This document shows, one piece after another, positions 17,898 to 25,356 of a DNA stretch of 64,000 nucleotides. The stretch is from an uncultured Pelagibacteraceae bacterium. Lineage in GTDB: Bacteria; Pseudomonadota; Alphaproteobacteria; Pelagibacterales; Pelagibacteraceae. The notes below the pieces were generated by a model. It saw nothing but the letters and a program-made list of their open reading frames with translations. It did no database searches and was not told the origin of the DNA. The position numbers and the translations under genes are program-made. How positions within the stretch are numbered: position 1 is the first letter of the stretch; each line of letters begins with the position of its first letter. Location: NCBI GenBank assembly GCA_902521005.1, contig CABYPZ010000003.1, forward strand, positions 38,219 through 102,218. The letters are read 5' to 3'.

Positions 17898-19577
17898 TTA
17901 TAGACCGTTTAAAAGTTTTCCAGAAATTTTAATTTTAAGTTCATCATCCGCATTATTTGATTCAAATGCGCTCTTCCAATAATATCGTGCTTGTATTTTT
18001 CTATTTAATTTCCACAATACATCGCCATAGTGATCATTTACTATTGGATCTCTTGGCATTAATTTTATAGCTCTTTGTAAAAATTTTTCTGCATTAATAA
18101 AATTTTTTGTTAAATAATAACCCCATCCAACAGAATCAATTATATATGGATCATCTTGTTTTTGCTGATATGCTTTTTCAAGCATACTAATCGCCTCCTC
18201 AATTTTATAATTTCTATCAAGCCATCCGTATGCCAAATAATTCATCACATAAGGATCGTTAGGTCTTATATTTAATGATTCTATTAAATCTTTATCGGAC
18301 TTAATATGTTCTCCAATTCTCTCATAGCTCCCCCCTCTTCTATACAATATTTCAGCAAATACTTCGGATTTATAATCTAACTGATTTAATACTTGTGTAT
18401 AAACCTCAATAGATTTTTTAAATTTTTTATTTCTTTTATAAATATTACCCATATCTAACAAAATATTTATTGGGGGATTTTTGTAATTATTAAATTTTTC
18501 CTCTATGTAAACTAATGCTTCTTCATCATTTTTATCTTCTGAAATAACTTGGGACAATTTTTTAAGTTTAAACCAATGAAAAATTTGATCTTTATCATCA
18601 ATTTGTTTTAACAATATTTTTGCAGTATCAAATTTATTTGTATCAAAATAATTTTCTATGATTTGTATATTATTAAAATTAAAATCAGGATTTAAATAAT
18701 TTGATAAATATCCATAAAAATTTGATTTTTCATATTCTTGACTAACTGAAAAAAGATTGGATATAAGATAAAGAAATTCACTCAAAAGATTATTTTCTTT
18801 TTGGCAAGAAAATAGTCTCTTGATTTTCTTAAATTCAGAATTTTGAATCCAAAATTTAGATTGAGCTATAAGTAGATTGCTACCTATAAGTTTAATTTTA
18901 TCTGCCAATTTATGAGTATTTTCATATTGATTATTTTTAATTAAATAATTTAAATAAAAAAATAAATATCTTGAATACCCGCCTTCATCATTTTCTATAA
19001 TCTTCAAAAATTTAGAACTTGTCTCAGGGTGATTTAAATAACAATAAAAAAATGCCTCATTTATCGAACTTAATTTTCCAAGATTTTTATCAACTTCTGA
19101 AATTTTTTTTTCTAAAAATAATTGGTTATAATCTTTTAAAGTATCATATATAAGTTGATTGTAATTATTAAGGTTATTATATTTTTTTAATTTGCTTAAT
19201 AGCAAAATATTTTCTTTAAATTTTTTTTTTTTGAAATTTTCTAAAATTAATAAAAGATCAGCCTCGAAAAATAAAATTTTGTTTTGATTTTTATTTGATT
19301 TGACCTGAAATATGGCTTTTTCAACCTCTCCGTTTAATACTAATGCAAATACATAATCCTTCAAGTAACTATCGTGTTTGTTTATTAAATTTTTAGAAGC
19401 ATTAAAATATTTAATAGAATTTTCATTATTTTGGTTATTATAAGAAATGATTGCAGATAAATAATTCGATAAGTATCGGGGGTTGAAATCTTTATCTATC
19501 GATATTTTGGAAGTAGCGTTAGTTTGATATAAAATGAAAAAAAGAAATATACAAAAATTAAATTTATTTAAAATCAC
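17898..19577 (-). CDS. Exported TPR-repeat protein
   Basis: A 559-residue protein with an N-terminal hydrophobic segment (about residues 6-22) that looks like a signal peptide. The C-terminal third (about 370-545) holds several tetratricopeptide repeats, clear in NPPINILLDMGNIYKRNKKF, NDPYVMNYLAYGWLDRN, DDPYIIDSVGWGYYLTKN and RDPIVNDHYGDVLWKLNR; the rest is probably degenerate helical repeats. TPR proteins of this shape next to ispE are common in alphaproteobacteria, but their function is not defined. A scaffold role at the envelope is plausible. Its start is 11 bp from the divergent uracil-DNA glycosylase gene. Confidence 0.8.
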   Translation of the reverse strand: MILNKFNFCIFLFFILYQTNATSKISIDKDFNPRYLSNYLSAIISYNNQNNENSIKYFNASKNLINKHDSYLKDYVFALVLNGEVEKAIFQVKSNKNQNKILFFEADLLLILENFKKKKFKENILLLSKLKKYNNLNNYNQLIYDTLKDYNQLFLEKKISEVDKNLGKLSSINEAFFYCYLNHPETSSKFLKIIENDEGGYSRYLFFYLNYLIKNNQYENTHKLADKIKLIGSNLLIAQSKFWIQNSEFKKIKRLFSCQKENNLLSEFLYLISNLFSVSQEYEKSNFYGYLSNYLNPDFNFNNIQIIENYFDTNKFDTAKILLKQIDDKDQIFHWFKLKKLSQVISEDKNDEEALVYIEEKFNNYKNPPINILLDMGNIYKRNKKFKKSIEVYTQVLNQLDYKSEVFAEILYRRGGSYERIGEHIKSDKDLIESLNIRPNDPYVMNYLAYGWLDRNYKIEEAISMLEKAYQQKQDDPYIIDSVGWGYYLTKNFINAEKFLQRAIKLMPRDPIVNDHYGDVLWKLNRKIQARYYWKSAFESNNADDELKIKISGKLLNGL

Positions 19578-19588
19578 AGATATATTTT

Positions 19589-20293
19589 ATGATTGAAAAC
19601 GATAAAAATCAAAAAGACAAAATAAACGAGGAGTTAATAAATACTTATGAAATCAGTTATATTTTTGAAAATAAGCCTTTAAACAGATTGAAAACTAAAC
19701 CTACGCTAGAGAAAAAGTCAGACAGACTAGATCAATTAAAGAGGAAAATTGAAGAAATTGACGATTGTGAATTAAAGTCTAATGCAAAAAATTTAGTACT
19801 TTATGATGGGGATTTTAACAGCCCAGTGATGATTGTGGGTGAAGGACCAGGAGAAAAAGAAGATAGTTTGGGTAAGCCATTTATGGGTGATGCAGGCCAA
19901 TTATTAAATAAAATGTTAGAAGCAATAAAAATTGATAGAAAAAAAATATATATTACAAATGTTGTAAATTATAGACCACCAAACAATAGAAAACCTGAGC
20001 ACAAAGAAATAAATAGATATTCAAATTATTTAAAAGAGCACATTTCAATAATAGATCCTAAAATTTTAATTCTTATGGGAAGTACAGCTATGGAGTCATT
20101 GTTTGGATCAAAAATTAAAATTTCTAAAGAAAGAGGTTTCTGGAAAGAAGTTATTATTAACAATAAAACTTACTTAACTATGATAACTTTTCACCCAGCT
20201 TACTTATTACGACAAGCTGATCAAAAAAAATATTCTTGGGCTGATTTAAAAGAAATAAGAAAAAAAATTGATCAATTAAATATAATGTTATAA
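19589..20293 (+). CDS. Uracil-DNA glycosylase, family 4-like, lacking most Fe-S cysteines
   Basis: A 234-residue UDG-superfamily protein expected to remove uracil from DNA. Motif 1 is clear (MIVGEGPGEKEDSLGKPFMGDAGQLL, about residues 80-105), followed by ITNVVNYRPPNNRKP and the late FHPAYLLR motif with the catalytic-loop His. Family 4 enzymes normally bind a 4Fe-4S cluster with four cysteines; here there is only one Cys in the whole protein (C60). The positions that usually read KCRPP and CLPFL have NYRPP and no Cys. The first ~60 residues are a charged extension. Cluster loss is inferred. Confidence 0.82.
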   Translation: MIENDKNQKDKINEELINTYEISYIFENKPLNRLKTKPTLEKKSDRLDQLKRKIEEIDDCELKSNAKNLVLYDGDFNSPVMIVGEGPGEKEDSLGKPFMGDAGQLLNKMLEAIKIDRKKIYITNVVNYRPPNNRKPEHKEINRYSNYLKEHISIIDPKILILMGSTAMESLFGSKIKISKERGFWKEVIINNKTYLTMITFHPAYLLRQADQKKYSWADLKEIRKKIDQLNIML

Positions 20294-20302
20294 ATTGTTA
20301 AA

Positions 20303-20437
20303 ATGATTGAATATCATAAAGGATTAGTAGAATATTTAAAAAATAAAACTGGTCTATCCAATTATGGAGTAGCTTGGATATCTTTTTTCAAGGGATTAAT
20401 ACTAGGCTTACTAATTTATCATTTTTTTATAATTTAA
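20303..20437 (+). CDS. Small membrane protein, 44 residues
   Basis: A short ORF fills the otherwise empty space between the glycosylase and rnhB. It runs from ATG at 20303 to TAA at 20437, starting 9 bp after the glycosylase stop and ending 3 bp before the rnhB start. The predicted protein has a charged N-terminal half (MIEYHKGLVEYLKNK) and one hydrophobic helix (about residues 24-44, GVAWISFFKGLILGLLIYHF). In DNA this tightly packed, an ORF that exactly fills a gap with a membrane helix is probably real. Function unknown. Confidence 0.6.
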   Translation: MIEYHKGLVEYLKNKTGLSNYGVAWISFFKGLILGLLIYHFFII

Positions 20438-20440
20438 ATA

Positions 20441-21013
20441 ATGAAGAAGATAATTGCTGGTGTTGATGAAGTAGGCAGAGGTAGTTTGATTGGACCCGTA
20501 TATGCTGCTGCAGTTATTTTTAAAAATAATTTAGACAAAAAAAAACTTAAAGATTCAAAAAAGTTAACTAGAAAGAATCGTGAAATTTTAGAAAAGTATA
20601 TTAAAAAAAATTCATATTGGTCTATTGGATCAGCATCTTTAAAGGAAATAGAAAAATTTAATATCTTAAATGCAAGTTTACTAGCCATGAAAAGAGCAAT
20701 TAAAAAATTAAGTAAAAAACCTTCTCATGTATTAATTGATGGAAACAAAACTCCAAAAATTAAGAATTATAATTTAAAATACGTTATCAGAGGAGATGAA
20801 AAAGTACCCGAAATATCTGCTGCATCAATAATTGCTAAAGTCTCCAGAGATAGGTTGGTTAAAAAAATGTCTAAAGAATTTACCAAATATGCATGGGATA
20901 AAAATGCAGGATATGGAACTAAATTGCATTTAAAAGCAATTAAGAAGTTTGGAGTAACGAAACATCATAGAAAAACTTTCAGTCCTATACACAACATATT
21001 GAGTCCAAACTAA
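20441..21013 (+). CDS. rnhB: Ribonuclease HII
   Basis: RNase HII cleaves RNA in RNA-DNA hybrids and starts removal of single ribonucleotides from DNA. The 190-residue protein has the GVDEVGRGSLIGPVYAAAV motif with the first two acidic catalytic residues (D7 and E8), VLIDGNKTPK with the third, and EISAASIIAKVSRDRLV. A second RNase H, rnhA (type HI), is encoded at 36.4 kb. The ccrM gene follows 81 bp later. Confidence 0.95.
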   Translation: MKKIIAGVDEVGRGSLIGPVYAAAVIFKNNLDKKKLKDSKKLTRKNREILEKYIKKNSYWSIGSASLKEIEKFNILNASLLAMKRAIKKLSKKPSHVLIDGNKTPKIKNYNLKYVIRGDEKVPEISAASIIAKVSRDRLVKKMSKEFTKYAWDKNAGYGTKLHLKAIKKFGVTKHHRKTFSPIHNILSPN

Positions 21014-21077
21014 ATCATATAACAAAACGAGTCCATTATTTTCAATCTCTGGTTGACGAAGAATCTACACTAGAGTC
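21001..21077 (+). promoter_or_regulatory. Cluster of four GANTC (CcrM) sites upstream of ccrM
   Basis: GAGTC occurs at 21001-21005, 21029-21033 and 21073-21077, and GAATC at 21061-21065. Four CcrM target sites in 77 bp is far denser than expected for this base composition (roughly one per 350 bp by a simple estimate). The cluster spans the end of rnhB and most of the 81-bp leader before the ccrM start at 21095. In Caulobacter, GANTC sites near the ccrM promoter link its expression to methylation state; a similar feedback here is inferred. Confidence 0.6.
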
Positions 21078-21094
21078 TAATTGTTTTTTAAGAA

Positions 21095-22168
21095 ATGATT
21101 AATAAGAACCTACATAGCAAAATAATCAAAGGTGATAGTCTAAAAGAATTAAAAAAAATTCCTGATGAGACATTTGATTTAATTTTTGCTGACCCACCAT
21201 ATAATTTACAATTACAAAATAGTTTGATTAGACCAGATAGATCAAAAGTTAATGCTGTAAACGACAAATGGGACCAATTCGAAAGTTTTAAAACATACGA
21301 TGAATTTACAAGTGAATGGTTAAACGAATGTAAAAGAATTTTAAAGAAAAATGGGTCTATTTGGGTAATCGGAAGTTACCATAATATATTTAGAGTTGGT
21401 AAAATAATTCAAGATTTAGGTTTTTGGATTTTAAATGACGTAATCTGGAATAAAAATAATCCTATGCCAAATTTCAGAGGTACTAGATTTACTAATGCCC
21501 ATGAAACATTAATCTGGGCTTCTAAAAACAAAAAATCAAAATATACTTTTAATTATCAGTCAATGAAGTGTTTCAATGATGATTTACAAATGAGATCAAC
21601 TTGGAACTTACCTATATGTAATGGCAAAGAGAGATTAAAAAATAATGGAATAAAAGTTCATTCGACCCAAAAACCTGAAGCTTTACTTCACAGGATTATA
21701 TTAGCATCTTCAAATAAAGACGACTTCATTCTAGATCCCTTTTTAGGATCTGGAACGACAGCTGTTGTATCGAAAAAATTAGGTAGAAATTATTATGGTA
21801 TAGAAAAAGAAAAAAAATATTTTGAAGCTGCAATTAAAAGAATAAAAAATACTAATATAATTAAAAATGAATATTTAGATACAGTTCAAAACAATAAATC
21901 TAAACCAAGAATTCCTTTTGGTTCATTGATCGAGCTAGGAGTAATTAAACCTGGAATAGAAATTTATGATCGTAAGAAAGAAGTTTATGCAAAAGTAATG
22001 GTTGATGGAAGCATTAAATATAAACAGAATGAAGGATCAATACATAAAGTTGCAGCTCAAATTTTGGGATCTGAAAGTTGTAATGGTTGGACCTATTGGT
22101 ATTATCAATCAGGAAATAGCTTGAAACCAATTGACGATCTTAGGCAACGTCTAAGACCTAGAAACTAG
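21095..22168 (+). CDS. ccrM: Cell-cycle DNA adenine methyltransferase CcrM (GANTC)
   Basis: A 357-residue beta-class N6-adenine methyltransferase. The catalytic DPPYNLQL is at residues 33-40, the SAM-binding FxGxG-type motif is LDPFLGSGTTAVVSKKLGRNY near 211-231, and THSTQ-like HSTQKPEALLHRI lies before it. The C-terminal ~90 residues (FGSLIELGVIKPGIEIYD...ILGSESCNGWTYWYYQ) are the extra DNA-recognition domain characteristic of CcrM and HinfI-type enzymes, which supports GANTC specificity. CcrM methylates newly replicated DNA in the alphaproteobacterial cell cycle. Its TAG stop lies in CTAG, shared with the convergent flavin monooxygenase gene. Confidence 0.95.
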   Translation: MINKNLHSKIIKGDSLKELKKIPDETFDLIFADPPYNLQLQNSLIRPDRSKVNAVNDKWDQFESFKTYDEFTSEWLNECKRILKKNGSIWVIGSYHNIFRVGKIIQDLGFWILNDVIWNKNNPMPNFRGTRFTNAHETLIWASKNKKSKYTFNYQSMKCFNDDLQMRSTWNLPICNGKERLKNNGIKVHSTQKPEALLHRIILASSNKDDFILDPFLGSGTTAVVSKKLGRNYYGIEKEKKYFEAAIKRIKNTNIIKNEYLDTVQNNKSKPRIPFGSLIELGVIKPGIEIYDRKKEVYAKVMVDGSIKYKQNEGSIHKVAAQILGSESCNGWTYWYYQSGNSLKPIDDLRQRLRPRN

Positions 22169-23301
22169 TTAGTATATATTTTGCCTAAATAATTTTCTAA
22201 AAATGTTTTATTTTTTGAAAGACGTCTTAAAAAAATATCTCTAAAAAAAATATTTAGTGGATTTGAAAGGTGAAATGCAAAATGATTGAGTGTAGATCTT
22301 GAGTCTATTTGTTTAGTTTTTAAAATTCTTTTTTTATAATAATTTGAAGAATTATTCTCTAAATCATTAAAAAGATCATTTGCGGCTTCTATTGATTGTG
22401 ATGCGCCTTGGGCAAAAGATGGCGGAAATGAGTAAAAAGCATCTCCAGTTAAAAAAATATTTTTTAAAGTTGGAATTTGAAATTTTTTACTTACAAAAAT
22501 AGGAAAACATTTAATTTCATCAACTTTTTCATATAAATTAAATTTAGATTTTGAAGAAATCTGATTTAATAAGTTTTCAATAAAAGTATTGTCATTAAAT
22601 AAATCTCTATTGGACATTTCTTCTTCAATTAATTTTTTTCTTATAATTGAGATAAAATTAAATTCTTTATTTTGGTTGATTGGATAAATTACAAAGTGAA
22701 AATTTGGCCCTAAATACAATGAAATATCAGAATTTTCAAAGTCACGAATTTTTCCTCTTAAAGCAATTGAATTAAAATATTTTGGAAGACCTTCCTTTTT
22801 AAACAAAATTTGTTTAGTTTTAGAAAAAACTCCATCAGCCGCTACTATATAATCAAATTCTTCACTCTCTTTATCTCTGAATTGTAACGATATTTTGGCC
22901 TGGTTTTTAATATCAATAAGATCTGAATTAAAAAATATTTTTTGTGATGGAATATTTTGTAAAAAAAATTCAATAAGTTTAGATCTTTTTAAAGTTGTAT
23001 ATCTGTTACTTTGATTATTAAATTGTGATATATCGATATCACATATTTTACTTAAGTTTTTTGCATCAAAAAAATTAACTTTTTTAGGAAAACAAACATC
23101 GCTAGCTTTCATTTGTTGAAAACCAATTTTGTTCAATATTTTAATACTATTTGCTGACATTTGTATTCCATATCCATCAGTTAAATCTAAAGAATTTTTT
23201 TTTTCAAAAATTTTATAAGAATAAGATTGATCCTTTTCTAAAAGATTTGCAAAAAATAAACCTGAAATTCCTGCTCCTATGATTGCAATTTTTTTCATCA
23301 A
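22165..23301 (-). CDS. FAD-dependent monooxygenase (UbiH/salicylate-hydroxylase-like)
   Basis: A 378-residue group A flavoprotein hydroxylase. The N-terminal GxGxxG Rossmann motif (IAIIGAGISGLFFANLLE), the mid DYIVAADGVFSKTK (DG motif) and the GDAFYSFPPSFAQGASQSIEAA motif that binds FAD ribose are all visible. Such enzymes hydroxylate aromatic rings; candidates are ubiquinone-ring hydroxylation or aromatic acid oxidation, and the sequence does not decide. It overlaps mutY by 4 bp on the same strand, so the two are probably co-transcribed. Confidence 0.82.
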   Translation of the reverse strand: MMKKIAIIGAGISGLFFANLLEKDQSYSYKIFEKKNSLDLTDGYGIQMSANSIKILNKIGFQQMKASDVCFPKKVNFFDAKNLSKICDIDISQFNNQSNRYTTLKRSKLIEFFLQNIPSQKIFFNSDLIDIKNQAKISLQFRDKESEEFDYIVAADGVFSKTKQILFKKEGLPKYFNSIALRGKIRDFENSDISLYLGPNFHFVIYPINQNKEFNFISIIRKKLIEEEMSNRDLFNDNTFIENLLNQISSKSKFNLYEKVDEIKCFPIFVSKKFQIPTLKNIFLTGDAFYSFPPSFAQGASQSIEAANDLFNDLENNSSNYYKKRILKTKQIDSRSTLNHFAFHLSNPLNIFFRDIFLRRLSKNKTFLENYLGKIYTN

Positions 23302-24287
23302 TATCTTATAACAGAATTAAAAATTTTTTTTGTAAATGATGGCAAAATATGATTCTTAATATCTCTTTTATCAATTAATAAACTATTACTTAAATACTTT
23401 TTTCTTTTTTTTTCATTTATCGTAATCTTCATATCCATATTAGACATTTTAATATTAATTCTTTTATTTAAGGAAGACTTAAATTGCTTTTGATTAATTT
23501 CTTTCATTGGAAAAATTAATAAGTTCTTTAAGAAATTAAATTTATTATTTTTAATAAGCAAATATTTATTTTTATTTTTATAGATTTCTGCTTCAAAATA
23601 TTTTACTTTATTTAATTTACTTTTTGATTTTAAAACAAAATCATTTTTCTTATATGCTAAGCAGCTTTTATTGATAGGGCAATCTTCACATAAAGGATTT
23701 GCTGGTTTACAAATTAAAGCACCAATTTCCATTAATGATTGAGCATAATCACTTGGTCGAAAAGATTTTCCAAAAAATAATTTTTTTTTGTGCAAATTAT
23801 TTTTGTTTATTTCGTTTTTTTTTTTTAAATAGAAAACTCTTTTAAGAATTCTTTCTACATTTCCATCAAGAGGTATAAACTGTTTATTAAAAACTATTGC
23901 CATTATTGCAGTTGATGTATATTCACCTATTCCAGGTAAAGTTTTCAACTGCTCAATATTATCAGGCAGCCTTCCATTAAACTCCTTTATTATTTTTTTT
24001 GCAGATTTTTTTAAATTTCTTGCACGGGAGTAATATCCAAGTCCTTCCCAACATTTCATAAGTTTTTTATCATTTGTCTTGGAAAGTGTTTTTAGATTTG
24101 GAATTTTTTTTATAAAGTTTTCAAAATATGGTATTACAGTTTTTACCTGAGTTTGCTGTAGCATTATTTCACTCACAAGTGTAAAATATTCTTTTTGTTT
24201 ATTTGTTAAATGTTTTCTCCAGGGTAAAATTCTCTTATTATTATCGTACCAATATAGAATTTCTTTTGATATACTTTGATTAATCAT
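23298..24287 (-). CDS. mutY: A/G-specific adenine glycosylase
   Basis: MutY removes adenine mispaired with 8-oxoguanine. The preferred start is the ATG at 24287 (MINQSISKEILYWYD), giving 329 residues; an upstream in-frame ATG at 24332 would add 15 residues that lie antisense to the neighbouring gene. Motifs are LPWR, LQQTQVKTVIPYFENF, the helix-hairpin-helix LPGIGEYTSTAIMAI with the catalytic Asp in PLDGNVERIL, and the 4Fe-4S Cys set C-x6-C-x2-C-x5-C (CKPANPLCEDCPINKSC). The start codon directly abuts the divergent dciA-like start at 24288. Confidence 0.94.
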   Translation of the reverse strand: MINQSISKEILYWYDNNKRILPWRKHLTNKQKEYFTLVSEIMLQQTQVKTVIPYFENFIKKIPNLKTLSKTNDKKLMKCWEGLGYYSRARNLKKSAKKIIKEFNGRLPDNIEQLKTLPGIGEYTSTAIMAIVFNKQFIPLDGNVERILKRVFYLKKKNEINKNNLHKKKLFFGKSFRPSDYAQSLMEIGALICKPANPLCEDCPINKSCLAYKKNDFVLKSKSKLNKVKYFEAEIYKNKNKYLLIKNNKFNFLKNLLIFPMKEINQKQFKSSLNKRINIKMSNMDMKITINEKKRKKYLSNSLLIDKRDIKNHILPSFTKKIFNSVIRY

Positions 24288-24770
24288 ATGGATTTTAAGA
24301 ATAATACTAAGCATAGATACAAAACCATTCAAGGGCTAAGATCGTTTAAAAACACTTTGCCTAAGGAGGTAAAAAAAATAATAAGTAAAAAGGGACATAT
24401 TTACTCAGAAACTTTAGATAATTGGAGGTCTATTGTTGGTGAAGAATTATTTAAAGTTTGTTATCCAAAGTCATTTAAAAACTCTAATCGAATAAGTCCC
24501 AGTTACTTGAGCATAATGGTTAAGAGAGGTCATGAAGTTGACATTGAATATTCGAAAAAAAAAATATTGAGCAGGTTGAATAGCTATTTAGGATATAATG
24601 CAGTTGAAAAATTAAAATTTGTTTCTTTTGAGGGTAATGACGGTGTTTTTAAAGAAAAAGTTTTAGATAATGCGACAAATAGTAAGTACAAAAATGAAAT
24701 TTCTAAGATTAAAAATGAAAAAGTTAAAAAGTCTTTAGAAGAACTAAGCAAATACTTTTATAAAAAATGA
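24288..24770 (+). CDS. DUF721 / DciA-like protein
   Basis: A 160-residue DUF721 protein; DciA members load or assist the replicative helicase DnaB in bacteria that lack DnaC. The conserved core is LDNWRSIVGEELFKVCYPKSF (about residues 45-65), followed by a K/R-rich region with the LSIMVKRGHEVDIEY beta segment. The start is set at ATG 24288 because an upstream in-frame ATG at 24276 lies inside mutY. The gene order mutY, DUF721, DsbA-like, smc is conserved in alphaproteobacteria, which supports the call. The end overlaps the next gene by 4 bp. Confidence 0.8.
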   Translation: MDFKNNTKHRYKTIQGLRSFKNTLPKEVKKIISKKGHIYSETLDNWRSIVGEELFKVCYPKSFKNSNRISPSYLSIMVKRGHEVDIEYSKKKILSRLNSYLGYNAVEKLKFVSFEGNDGVFKEKVLDNATNSKYKNEISKIKNEKVKKSLEELSKYFYKK

Positions 24771-25348
24771 AAAAAAAAATATTTATTTTTTTAATACTGA
24801 TTTTCTATTTTAATTCAGCTTTTGCGGAAAAAAAGGTTGAAACTATTTATGAGGGTAATGAAAATGCAAAAATAATAATTATTGTATTTGAATCTCTTAC
24901 CTGTGGAGCGTGTGGAAATTTTCACAAAAATGTTTATCCTGACTTAAAAAAAGACTTCATAGATACCGGATTAGTAAAAATAGAATTTAGAAATTTTCCC
25001 TTAGACCTTGCTGCTTTTAATGCATCTAAAATAGCTCATTGTAAAAATGATGGAAAATCAGATCTGTTACATAATTTATTTGAAAATCAAAATGAATGGG
25101 TAAAGGGTCAAACAATAGAAGATTTTAATTTAAATTTAAAAAAATTTGTAAGAAAAAACGAAAAAAGTTTAGATTTAGATGCATGTTTAATAGACAAGGA
25201 TATTGAAGATCATATATTGAATGATCGAATCGATGGGGTTAAAAATTATGAAGTAGAAGCTACCCCAACCCTTATAATTAATGATAAAAAGTTCGATAAT
25301 CCACAAAACTATAAAAAATTGAAAAAAACCTTAGAAAAAATGATATAA
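24767..25348 (+). CDS. DsbA-family thiol:disulfide oxidoreductase with CGAC active site
   Basis: A 193-residue exported thioredoxin-fold protein. The signal peptide ends near residue 20 (NSAFA-EKK). The redox motif is C46-G-A-C49, followed by an HKNVYPDLKKDF helix. The cis-proline loop is VEATPTLIIN near residue 163. DsbA and its alphaproteobacterial relatives usually have CPHC, so the GA dipeptide is unusual and should change the redox potential. The gene overlaps the dciA-like gene by 4 bp and precedes smc by 8 bp, as in other alphaproteobacteria. Confidence 0.85.
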   Translation: MKKKIFIFLILIFYFNSAFAEKKVETIYEGNENAKIIIIVFESLTCGACGNFHKNVYPDLKKDFIDTGLVKIEFRNFPLDLAAFNASKIAHCKNDGKSDLLHNLFENQNEWVKGQTIEDFNLNLKKFVRKNEKSLDLDACLIDKDIEDHILNDRIDGVKNYEVEATPTLIINDKKFDNPQNYKKLKKTLEKMI

Positions 25349-25356
25349 TTAAGTAG

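Noticed and set aside
24288..24332. Longer mutY start at 24332
   Set aside because: The extra 15 residues are antisense to the dciA-like gene and precede the conserved MutY start; ATG at 24287 is preferred.
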